From Deltaproteobacteria bacterium (GTDB taxonomy: Bacteria; Desulfobacterota; Syntrophia; Syntrophales; UBA2210), in NCBI GenBank assembly GCA_011056825.1, contig DSBH01000162.1, forward strand, positions 1-8,242: a stretch of 8,242 nucleotides of DNA. Direction: 5' to 3'. The position numbers and the translations under genes are program-made. The notes beneath the pieces were generated by a model. The model did no database searches, was not told the DNA's origin, and worked only from the letters and a program-made list of their open reading frames with translations. Below, in pieces: positions 1-6,492 of the stretch (the first letter of the stretch is position 1; each line of letters begins with the position of its first letter).

Positions 1-777
<777 letters not shown>

Positions 778-807
778 TCCGTGCGGTCCCCTGTTTTCAT
801 GCGACAA

Positions 808-813
808 TATACT
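808..813 (+). promoter_or_regulatory. Possible -10 element upstream of rpmE (weak)
   Basis: TATACT matches the sigma70 -10 consensus at 5 of 6 positions and lies in the 100-nt gap between rho and rpmE. I see no acceptable -35 hexamer 15-18 nt upstream and no TGn extension. It could give rpmE its own start, but rpmE may equally be transcribed from the rho promoter. No hairpin plus T-run terminator is visible in this gap. Confidence 0.2.
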
Positions 814-877
814 TGCATTTTTGTTCCAGATGCACTAGTACTTCATCCTTATTTTGAAATAAAGAGGAAACAAGGCA

Positions 878-1090
878 ATGAAAAAAGGCATTCATCCACG
901 TTACGAAAAGTCGACCATATCCTGTGTGTGCGGGAACGTTATCGAGACGAGATCGACGAAGCCGGACATAAAAATTGAAATTTGTTCCAAGTGTCATCCC
1001 TTTATGACGGGAAAGCAGAAAATAATCGATACGGCCGGGCGAGTGGAGAAATTCAAGAAAAAATACGCCGGTGTCACTCCGAAATCCTGA
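878..1090 (+). CDS. rpmE: 50S ribosomal protein L31, zinc-binding (four-cysteine) type
   Basis: L31 is a small protein of the large ribosomal subunit that bridges toward the 30S head. The 70-residue product matches the usual family length and begins MKKGIHPRYEK, like E. coli L31. The zinc ribbon is complete: Cys16 and Cys18 (CVCGN), then Cys36 and Cys39 (CSKCHPFMTGKQ), so this is the C+ form. The C- paralog that replaces L31 under zinc starvation lacks these cysteines. A purine-rich stretch with AAGG at 872-875 precedes the ATG by two bases, and AGAGG sits further upstream at 863-867, so the start is well supported although the spacing is not ideal. The rho-rpmE-prfA neighbourhood is common in bacteria. 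Longer frames overlapping this gene on either strand have no recognisable protein and are shadows. Confidence 0.97.
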   Translation: MKKGIHPRYEKSTISCVCGNVIETRSTKPDIKIEICSKCHPFMTGKQKIIDTAGRVEKFKKKYAGVTPKS

Positions 1091-1095
1091 TCCGT

Positions 1096-1200
1096 GGCGG
1101 CGCTTTCCGCGCCGTTCACGTTCATTGAATCCTTTCGCAATCCCGCGCGTCCGCGCGCTGCTTTCTTTCCGGCACCGGTCTTCCCGTGCCTGCGCGGGAA
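1096..1200 (+). promoter_or_regulatory. GC-rich hairpin cluster in the rpmE-prfA gap
   Basis: The 125-nt spacer contains several inverted repeats. CGGCGC 1098-1103 pairs with GCGCCG 1109-1114 (loop TTTCC). CGCGC 1144-1148 pairs with GCGCG 1153-1157 (4-nt loop), followed by a pyrimidine stretch CTTTCTTTCC. GGCAC 1171-1175 pairs with GTGCC 1186-1190. TTCCCG 1181-1186 pairs with CGGGAA 1195-1200. The last two overlap and exclude each other. None is followed by a proper T-run, so I do not call an intrinsic terminator. The spacer may be a processing site, a partial terminator or simply GC-rich filler. Confidence 0.35.
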
Positions 1201-1215
1201 CGGTGAGCGCTCCAC

Positions 1216-2286
1216 ATGTTCTCAAAACTGCACGATATTGAAAAACGATATGAAGAGCTGGAACGTCTGCTGAGCGATTCGGCGGTTGTGCAGAATTACG
1301 GGGATTACCAGAAGTACGCGAAAGAACACGCCGATCTTGCCGCGCTGGTCGAAACATGGCGCCGTTACGAAAAAGTCCGTCGCCAGATCGAAGCCAACCG
1401 AACCCTTCTGAAAGACGGAGACAGTGAACTGCGGGAGCTTGCCGGTGACGAAATAGAGACACTCAAGGGCGATCTTGAGGTGTTGGAACAACAGTTGAAG
1501 CTGCTGCTCATCCCCCGCGATCCCAACGATGAACGGAGCGTGTTCCTTGAAATCCGCGCCGGGACAGGTGGCGAGGAAGCCGCCCTTTTTGTCGCCGACT
1601 TGTACCGCATGTACGCCATGTACGCGGAGCGATCGAACTGGCGGACCGACGTAGTCAGTGCCAGCTCTTCGAGCGGCATGGGGGGATTCAAGGAAGTGGT
1701 GCTGCTCATCGAGGGAAGCGGCGTCTACCGCAGCTTGAAGTACGAGAGCGGTGTTCACCGTGTTCAGCGCGTGCCCGTGACGGAGGCCCAGGGCAGGATT
1801 CACACGTCGGCCGTGACGGTGGCAGTTCTGCCTGAAGCGGAAGAAGTGGAAGTGACGATTGACCCCAATGATATCAGGGTGGATGTGTATCGCTCCACGG
1901 GGCACGGCGGTCAGAGCGTGAATACCACCGATTCCGCAGTCCGGATCACCCACGAGCCGACGGGGATCGTCGTGACCTGCCAGGACGAAAAATCTCAGCA
2001 CAAGAACAAGGCGAAGGCGATGAAAGTGCTTCGAGCGCGATTGCTCGACCGAATGGAGGAAGAACGCAGCTCGGAAATTTCTGAAAACAGGAGAAAACAG
2101 GTCGGCAGCGGCGACAGGAGCCAGCGGATCCGGACCTATAATTTTCCCCAGGGGCGCATTACGGATCACCGCATCGGTCTGACCCTCTATAACTTGAACG
2201 AAGTACTCGACGGCGGCATTGAACCTGTAATCGAGGCGCTGGCGACCTATTATGAGGCGGACGCGATACGGGGGATGGATATCTGA
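1216..2286 (+). CDS. prfA: Peptide chain release factor 1 (RF1)
   Basis: RF1 recognises UAA and UAG in the ribosomal A site and triggers peptidyl-tRNA hydrolysis. The product is 356 aa, the normal family length. It has the N-terminal helical domain (about 1-100), the codon-recognition domain with the RF1-specific PxT tripeptide as PVT at 187-189 (RF2 would have SPF), and the catalytic GGQ at 231-233 within STGHGGQSVNTTDSAVRITH, followed by CQDEKSQHKNKAKA. The PxT motif separates it from RF2, and the presence of the codon-recognition domain separates it from the shorter peptidyl-tRNA hydrolase ArfB, which also carries GGQ. ATG at 1216 is preceded by GGTGAG at 1202-1207 with an 8-nt spacing. 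The next gene, prmC, encodes the methyltransferase for the GGQ glutamine. The gene ends in TGA, a codon read by RF2 and not by RF1 itself. Confidence 0.98.
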   Translation: MFSKLHDIEKRYEELERLLSDSAVVQNYGDYQKYAKEHADLAALVETWRRYEKVRRQIEANRTLLKDGDSELRELAGDEIETLKGDLEVLEQQLKLLLIPRDPNDERSVFLEIRAGTGGEEAALFVADLYRMYAMYAERSNWRTDVVSASSSSGMGGFKEVVLLIEGSGVYRSLKYESGVHRVQRVPVTEAQGRIHTSAVTVAVLPEAEEVEVTIDPNDIRVDVYRSTGHGGQSVNTTDSAVRITHEPTGIVVTCQDEKSQHKNKAKAMKVLRARLLDRMEEERSSEISENRRKQVGSGDRSQRIRTYNFPQGRITDHRIGLTLYNLNEVLDGGIEPVIEALATYYEADAIRGMDI

Positions 2287-2318
2287 ATCCCCGCGGTGCT
2301 CCTGCGGGAGGCGGATTC
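2285..2318 (+). promoter_or_regulatory. Inverted repeat over the prfA stop and the prmC ribosome-binding site
   Basis: GAATCC at 2285-2290 (beginning inside the prfA TGA at 2284-2286) is complementary to GGATTC at 2313-2318, and CCGC 2291-2294 is complementary to GCGG 2304-2307. The two helices stack, with a 9-nt apical loop and a 5-nt bulge on the 3' side. The only good prmC Shine-Dalgarno, GGGAGG at 2306-2311 (10 nt before the ATG), falls in the inner helix and bulge. Ribosomes finishing prfA would open the structure. Translational coupling is my inference; the pairing is seen directly. Confidence 0.45.
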
Positions 2319-2321
2319 CCG

Positions 2322-3176
2322 ATGACGATCACGGAATTACTTCATGAGGCCGGGCGGCGTCTTCGAAAAGGAGGTTCTCCTTCTCCCTCGCTCGACGCCG
2401 AGGTGCTGCTCGCCCGGTGTCTCGGCGTGGAAAGGATTGATCTGTACGCCCGCGCCGATCTTGCTGTCGAACCCGATCAACGTAACCGATATCTCGATGC
2501 CGTCGCACGAAGGGTCAAAGGGGAACCGGTCGCCTATATTGTGGGGAAAAAGGAATTCTGGTCGCTCGAGCTGGCCGTCACCGCGGATACGCTTATACCT
2601 CGGCCCGACACGGAAACCGTGGTCGAAGAAGCGATCCGCCTCATGAAACGGGGTTTTCCACGCGGCGGGTCGATTCTTGACGTCGGAACGGGCAGCGGCG
2701 CCATTGCGGTCGCCCTCGCTTCCGAACTTGAAGAAACAACAATCACGGCTTCGGACATATCGGAAAGGGCGCTTCTGCTGGCGCGTGAAAACGCCATCGC
2801 AACGGGAACGGCGGGCCGTATTTTTTTCGTCTGTACGGATTTGTTCGAGTCTCTTACCGAAAAATTTGTTATGATCGTTTCCAATCCACCGTATATAGCG
2901 GAGGAAGCTTATAGAATACTGCCCCCCGGAGTACGGTGTTTTGAACCGGAAAAGGCGTTGATCGCCGGTCCCCGCGGCACCGAGTTTCACGGCAGGCTGA
3001 TCGAAGGCGCCCCGTCCCGTCTGTGTGATAACGGATGGCTGGTCATGGAGATCGGGGATGGACAATGGAACGAGGTGGAAAGCATGTTTCAGAATGATCA
3101 TCGCTGGGACTGTATCCATGTCGTGCGCGACCTGGCCGGGAACGACCGGGTAGCGGCAGCGCGGAGAAGGAGTTGA
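2322..3176 (+). CDS. prmC: Release factor glutamine methyltransferase PrmC (HemK)
   Basis: PrmC transfers a methyl group from S-adenosylmethionine to the side-chain amide of the GGQ glutamine in RF1 and RF2, which raises termination efficiency. The 284-aa product has an N-terminal helical substrate-binding domain (about 1-75; DAEVLLARCLGVERIDLY), the family marker LIPRPDTE at 91-98, the SAM-binding glycine loop ILDVGTGSGAIAVALASE at 118-135, and the catalytic NPPY at 188-191 (VSNPPYIAEEAY). The C-terminal LAGNDRV (271-277) is also typical. NPPY with the LIPRP marker separates PrmC from DNA adenine methylases and from PrmB (ribosomal protein L3 methylation). The start codon is ATG at 2322 with GGGAGG upstream. 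The gene lies 35 nt behind its substrate gene prfA and 7 nt ahead of murA, so it is part of the operon. Confidence 0.96.
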   Translation: MTITELLHEAGRRLRKGGSPSPSLDAEVLLARCLGVERIDLYARADLAVEPDQRNRYLDAVARRVKGEPVAYIVGKKEFWSLELAVTADTLIPRPDTETVVEEAIRLMKRGFPRGGSILDVGTGSGAIAVALASELEETTITASDISERALLLARENAIATGTAGRIFFVCTDLFESLTEKFVMIVSNPPYIAEEAYRILPPGVRCFEPEKALIAGPRGTEFHGRLIEGAPSRLCDNGWLVMEIGDGQWNEVESMFQNDHRWDCIHVVRDLAGNDRVAAARRRS

Positions 3177-3183
3177 CAGGCAC

Positions 3184-4437
3184 GTGGACAAGATCGTGAT
3201 TCAGGGCGGGCGTCGGCTCGCGGGAACCGTGGCGGCGAGCGGGGCGAAGAACGCGGCCCTTCCCATACTGGTGTCGTCGCTGCTGACCGGGGCGCAATGC
3301 ACGTTTCACGACGTTCCTGATCTCGTCGATGTGCGGACTATCACCCGGCTGCTGGCGGATCTCGGGTCACACATAGAACGAAACGGAACATCCCTGAGTA
3401 TCAGTACTCCCGTCATAGAAAAGCAAGAGGCTTCCTACGACCTGGTAAAGACAATGCGGGCATCGATCCTCGTACTCGGTCCCCTGGTCGCCAGGACCGG
3501 AAGGGCCAGGGTGTCTTTGCCGGGAGGATGCGCCATAGGCGCCAGGCCGGTCAATCTTCATCTCAAGGCGCTTCAGGATCTGGGGGCCGAAATAGATCTT
3601 CGTGACGGTTATGTCGAGGCGGTGACGAAGGGCTTGAAGGGGACCGACATTTATTTCGACACGTCAACGGTGACGGGAACAGAAAATATTATGATGGCCG
3701 CCGTTCTTGCCCGGGGAACAACGGTATTGAAAAACGCCGCCCGGGAACCGGAAGTGGAAAACCTGGCGGCGGTGCTGAACGGCATGGGTGCGAAAATCCG
3801 GGGAGCGGGGACGGACGAGATCGTTATTCAGGGAGTTCAGTCGCTTGATTCCGTGGAGGAACGGATCATTCCCGACCGCGTAGAAGTAGGGACGTACATG
3901 ATCGCCGCCGCGATAACCGGTGGAGAAATAATCATCGAGAATTGCGAACCGACTCATCTGGAAGCGCTGACAGCCAAGCTCCGGGAGGCGGGAGTAGCAA
4001 TTGAACCGTGCGTCGGCGGCATCACGGTATCGGGTGTGAACGGCGTGAGCAGCGCGGATATCACCACATTGCCCTATCCCGGGTTCCCAACGGATCTGCA
4101 GGCCCAGATGATGGCCCTTATGACCGTGGGAAACGGTATCAGCGTCATACGCGAGACGGTTTTTGAAAACAGGTTTATGCATGTCAATGAACTGATGAGA
4201 ATGGGTGCCGACATAGCCATTGACGGCAACAGGGCGATAGTCCGGGGAGTCAGGCAATTGCAGGGCGCGCCGGTCATGGCGACGGATCTGCGGGCGTCTG
4301 CGTCACTGGTTCTCGCGGGACTTGTCGCGGAAGGAACAACGGAACTGGACCGGGTGTACCACATCGACCGGGGTTACGAGCGCATCGAAGAAAAGCTGTC
4401 CGGTCTCGGTGCCGACATCAGGAGGGTCAGGGAATAA
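3184..4437 (+). CDS. murA: UDP-N-acetylglucosamine 1-carboxyvinyltransferase (MurA)
   Basis: MurA transfers enolpyruvate from phosphoenolpyruvate to UDP-GlcNAc in the cytoplasm, the first committed step of peptidoglycan synthesis. The 417-aa product is full length (E. coli 419) with the two-domain inside-out barrel of the EPSP synthase superfamily. Visible active-site residues are Lys22-Asn23 in SGAKNAALP, Cys116 in LPGGCAIGARPVNLH (the residue fosfomycin alkylates; some lineages carry Asp here), Arg121, Asp304 in PGFPTDLQAQ, and Arg400 in RGYERIEEKL. With Cys present, fosfomycin sensitivity at the target level is expected. The start is GTG at 3184: the protein then begins MDKIVIQGGRRL, as in the family, and AAGGAG at 3167-3172 lies 11 nt upstream, inside the end of prmC. 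The TAA stop is one base before hisD. Confidence 0.98.
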   Translation: MDKIVIQGGRRLAGTVAASGAKNAALPILVSSLLTGAQCTFHDVPDLVDVRTITRLLADLGSHIERNGTSLSISTPVIEKQEASYDLVKTMRASILVLGPLVARTGRARVSLPGGCAIGARPVNLHLKALQDLGAEIDLRDGYVEAVTKGLKGTDIYFDTSTVTGTENIMMAAVLARGTTVLKNAAREPEVENLAAVLNGMGAKIRGAGTDEIVIQGVQSLDSVEERIIPDRVEVGTYMIAAAITGGEIIIENCEPTHLEALTAKLREAGVAIEPCVGGITVSGVNGVSSADITTLPYPGFPTDLQAQMMALMTVGNGISVIRETVFENRFMHVNELMRMGADIAIDGNRAIVRGVRQLQGAPVMATDLRASASLVLAGLVAEGTTELDRVYHIDRGYERIEEKLSGLGADIRRVRE

Positions 4438-4438
4438 A

Positions 4439-5731
4439 ATGATGAAGATACTCAACGCTGATTCACCGGAATTTGAAGAGGAACTGCAACGCCTGTTGAG
4501 GCGGGGAGGCGTAACGGAAGAAGCGGTTCTTGCGTCTGTGCGGGAGATTATAGACGACGTGGCGCGGCGGGGCGATGACGCGCTTTTTGATTACGCTCTT
4601 CGGTTCGACGAAAGCCCTCTCGATGCCGGAAACGTCCGGGTCCCGGACGAAGAAATCGATCGCGCCCTCGACGGTCTCGACCCGGCCGACAGGGACGTTC
4701 TCGTCCTCGCGGCTGAACGTATCGAGCGGTTTCATCGGAGGCAGGTCCAGCAGTCGTGGTTTACTATCGACGAGGACGGGACCGAGCTGGGCCAGCTTGT
4801 GCGGCCGCTCCGCAGGGTCGGCGTATACGCCCCCGGCGGGCTTGCGCCGTATCCTTCGACGGTGCTCATGGCGGCGATCCCCGCACGAGTCGCCGGTGTT
4901 CAGGAAGTACTGCTCGTCACGCCGGCGAAAGCAGGATATGTCAGTCCCCTGATCCTTGCAGCGGCCCGGATTGCAGGTGTAGATCACATATACCGGGTGG
5001 GAGGTCCCCAGGCCATAGCCGCGCTTGCCTGCGGGACTGAATCGATTCCCGCCGTCGATAAAATCGTGGGTCCCGGCAACCGGTACGTGGCGGCGGCGAA
5101 ACGCCTCGTTTTCGGAACTGTGGGCATCGATATGATCGCCGGTCCCACTGAAGTACTGATTATAGCCGACGAGACGGCATCCCCCGTTTTCATCGCCGCC
5201 GACCTGCTTGCCCAGGCCGAACACGACGAGCTGGCCTCCTCGATCCTGATCACTCCCAGTGGTAACCTCGCGGAGCGCGTCGCGGAAGAAGTGGACCGCC
5301 AGCTGCAGGAACTGCCCCGCGAATCTATCGCCGCGTCGTCGATAAGTCGATACGGAAGGGCGGTCGTCACCGGCAACCTTGAAGAAGCCGTTGCCCTGGC
5401 GAACCGTTTCGCACCGGAGCATCTGGAGCTCATGGTGACCGCCCCCCGGGAACTGCTCGGCATGATAGAGAACGCCTCCGCCGTGTTTCTCGGATCCCAG
5501 ACGCCAGAAGCGATCGGTGATTACGTGGCGGGCCCGAACCATATTTTGCCCACGGCGGGAACGGCCCGGTTCTCGTCGCCTCTCGGCGTATACGATTTCG
5601 TGAAAAGAACAGGCCTCGTGTCGTTTACCGGACGGTCTCTCGACAGGATCGGAGACGCCGCGGCCCGTTTCGCCACGCTCGAGGGTCTCGACGCCCACGC
5701 CATCTCGGTGAAACGGAGGCGCACGCCGTAA
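4439..5731 (+). CDS. hisD: Histidinol dehydrogenase
   Basis: HisD carries out the last two steps of histidine synthesis, oxidising L-histidinol through histidinal to L-histidine with two NAD+ and one zinc per active site. The 430-aa product matches the family length (E. coli 434). Zinc ligands are visible as Gln259 and His262 (LAQAEHDELASS), Asp361 (EAIGDYVAGPNH) and His420 (GLDAHAISVKR). The catalytic Glu327-His328 pair lies in FAPEHLELM. Other markers are GVYAPGGLAPYPS (128-140) and VGPGNRYVAAAKRLVFG (210-226). Adjacent ATGs at 4439 and 4442 are both possible starts. AGGAGG at 4420-4425 and AGGGA at 4429-4433 precede them. The frame stays open upstream into murA, but those extra 39 residues have no family counterpart. 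The 1-nt gap to murA implies translational coupling. No other his gene is present in the window. Confidence 0.97.
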   Translation: MMKILNADSPEFEEELQRLLRRGGVTEEAVLASVREIIDDVARRGDDALFDYALRFDESPLDAGNVRVPDEEIDRALDGLDPADRDVLVLAAERIERFHRRQVQQSWFTIDEDGTELGQLVRPLRRVGVYAPGGLAPYPSTVLMAAIPARVAGVQEVLLVTPAKAGYVSPLILAAARIAGVDHIYRVGGPQAIAALACGTESIPAVDKIVGPGNRYVAAAKRLVFGTVGIDMIAGPTEVLIIADETASPVFIAADLLAQAEHDELASSILITPSGNLAERVAEEVDRQLQELPRESIAASSISRYGRAVVTGNLEEAVALANRFAPEHLELMVTAPRELLGMIENASAVFLGSQTPEAIGDYVAGPNHILPTAGTARFSSPLGVYDFVKRTGLVSFTGRSLDRIGDAAARFATLEGLDAHAISVKRRRTP

Positions 5732-5767
5732 TTTCCCTCTCCGCTCATTACCTGTCGGCGAATTGTC

Positions 5768-5795
5768 TTGACAAAAGCAACCATTTGTTTAGAAT
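5768..5795 (+). promoter_or_regulatory. Sigma70-type promoter for the tRNA-Gly gene
   Basis: A perfect -35 TTGACA at 5768-5773 is followed, after a 16-nt spacer, by the -10 TAGAAT at 5790-5795 (5 of 6 to TATAAT). Transcription should begin near 5802, giving a leader of about 20 nt before the mature tRNA 5' end at 5823, where RNase P would cut. It is the best promoter in the window and stands 36 nt after the hisD stop codon. Confidence 0.85.
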
Positions 5796-5822
5796 TCCAT
5801 CTCCTGCCAACGGATCAGGCGC

Positions 5823-5899
<77 letters not shown>

Positions 5900-5905
5900 T
5901 TTTCG

Positions 5906-5934
5906 TTGCAATGGCACTGCTTTTGTGCTAGGAA
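5906..5934 (+). promoter_or_regulatory. Possible second promoter between the tRNA and rimP (weak)
   Basis: TTGCAA at 5906-5911 (4 of 6 to TTGACA) and TAGGAA at 5929-5934 are spaced by 17 nt, and a TGn extension (TGC at 5926-5928) precedes the -10. The match of the -10 hexamer itself is poor (3 of 6). If active, the start near 5941 would yield a leader of about 20 nt that runs straight into the terminator hairpin, so rimP would still depend on readthrough. Confidence 0.2.
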
Positions 5935-5959
5935 GTTCCACAAGAAATTCACTTTATTG

Positions 5960-5983
5960 AAAGTGGGCCCGGCCCACTTTTTT
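5960..5983 (+). terminator. Intrinsic terminator between tRNA-Gly and rimP
   Basis: AAAGTGGGC at 5960-5968 pairs perfectly with GCCCACTTT at 5972-5980 around a 3-nt loop CCG, and the T-run continues to 5983, giving six consecutive T residues (5978-5983). The 9-bp stem has four G-C pairs next to the loop. This is the clearest Rho-independent terminator in the window. It ends the tRNA transcript yet lies only 20 nt before the rimP start codon, so it also stands in the leader of rimP-nusA-infB and may act as an attenuator. Confidence 0.9.
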
Positions 5984-5991
5984 CATTTACG

Positions 5992-6001
5992 GTTCCGGAA
6001 C
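5992..6001 (+). repeat. Perfect 10-bp palindrome just before the rimP start
   Basis: GTTCCGGAAC is its own reverse complement and lies two bases before the rimP ATG. It contains GGAA (5997-6000), the only Shine-Dalgarno-like sequence available to rimP. It could be chance, a small operator half-site pair, or an RNA element that limits rimP translation. As a hairpin it would need an unpaired loop, leaving at most a 3-bp stem, so a strong RNA structure is unlikely. Confidence 0.3.
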
Positions 6002-6003
6002 GC

Positions 6004-6477
6004 ATGAAAATAGCGGAGTATGGAGAAAAGATCCGGTCGATAATCGAATCGGCTGTGGAAGCGACGGGCTTCGAGATAATAGACGTCGAGTGTGTGAGAG
6101 GGAAAGCGCGCTGGCTCGTGAGAGTCTATATCGACAGTGATAACGGTGTCACCGTTGACGATTGCGCACGCGTAAGCCATGAAACAGGCGATATTCTTTC
6201 AGTATATGATATCCCGCCCGGTCCTTACGACCTTGAGGTGTCCTCTCCGGGGCTTGACCGCCCGCTTACGAGGGACAAGGATTTTCTGGCCTACCGGGGA
6301 TATACCGTGAAAGTCAGAGTCGCTGAAAGCATTGGTGGACGAAAAAATTTCAAGGGACGCCTCGTCGACTATGTCGATGAAAACGGGGGGAAAACGTTGA
6401 TTGTGAACGTGGACGGTAAAGAATACCGCATTCCCCGGCAGATGATCGACCGGGCGAACCTTCAGTATGAACTGTAG
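6004..6477 (+). CDS. rimP: Ribosome maturation factor RimP
   Basis: RimP binds the free 30S subunit and assists its late assembly (formerly the YhbC/DUF150 family). The 157-aa product fits the family length. The N-terminal alpha/beta domain (about 1-85) has the typical GFEIIDVECVRGKARWLVRVYID stretch, and the family signature LEVSSPGLDRPL is at 77-88, almost identical to E. coli. The C-terminal SH3-like barrel (about 90-157) includes FKGRLVDY and IPRQMIDRANL. No in-frame start exists upstream short of the terminator, so ATG 6004 is accepted despite a poor ribosome-binding site (GGAA only 3 nt away). nusA follows after 15 nt, the widely conserved order rimP-nusA-infB. There is no room for a promoter between the terminator and the ATG, so transcription must come through the terminator. 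Confidence 0.96.
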   Translation: MKIAEYGEKIRSIIESAVEATGFEIIDVECVRGKARWLVRVYIDSDNGVTVDDCARVSHETGDILSVYDIPPGPYDLEVSSPGLDRPLTRDKDFLAYRGYTVKVRVAESIGGRKNFKGRLVDYVDENGGKTLIVNVDGKEYRIPRQMIDRANLQYEL

Positions 6478-6492
6478 GGTGGAGGAATTTCA

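Noticed and set aside
781..978. A 65-codon + strand frame overlapping the start of rpmE.
   Set aside because: It overlaps a certain ribosomal protein gene in another frame, has no recognisable motif, and shows no ribosome-binding site.
4322..4438. A longer hisD beginning at the TTG at 4322 inside murA.
   Set aside because: The extra 39 residues are murA bases read in another frame and have no counterpart in histidinol dehydrogenases. ATG 4439/4442 has Shine-Dalgarno sequences and gives the family length.
4463..5698. A 411-codon open frame on the - strand across nearly all of hisD, and similar long - strand frames across prfA, prmC and murA.
   Set aside because: They mirror genes with complete catalytic motifs, carry no recognisable protein, are rich in Arg/His/Gly as expected from reverse-reading GC-biased codons, and have no convincing ribosome-binding sites.
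5724..5760. A terminator directly after hisD (CGCC...GGCG with inner GTAAT...ATTAC).
   Set aside because: The stem is interrupted, the loop is long, and no T-run follows, so it does not qualify as an intrinsic terminator. Rho-dependent ending is possible but cannot be seen.
5912..5927. A sigma54-like -24/-12 promoter: TGGCAC followed by TTGT at the right spacing.
   Set aside because: The essential GC of the -12 element is GT here, no enhancer-type site is seen, and the same bases form a small hairpin. A near match of this size is expected by chance.
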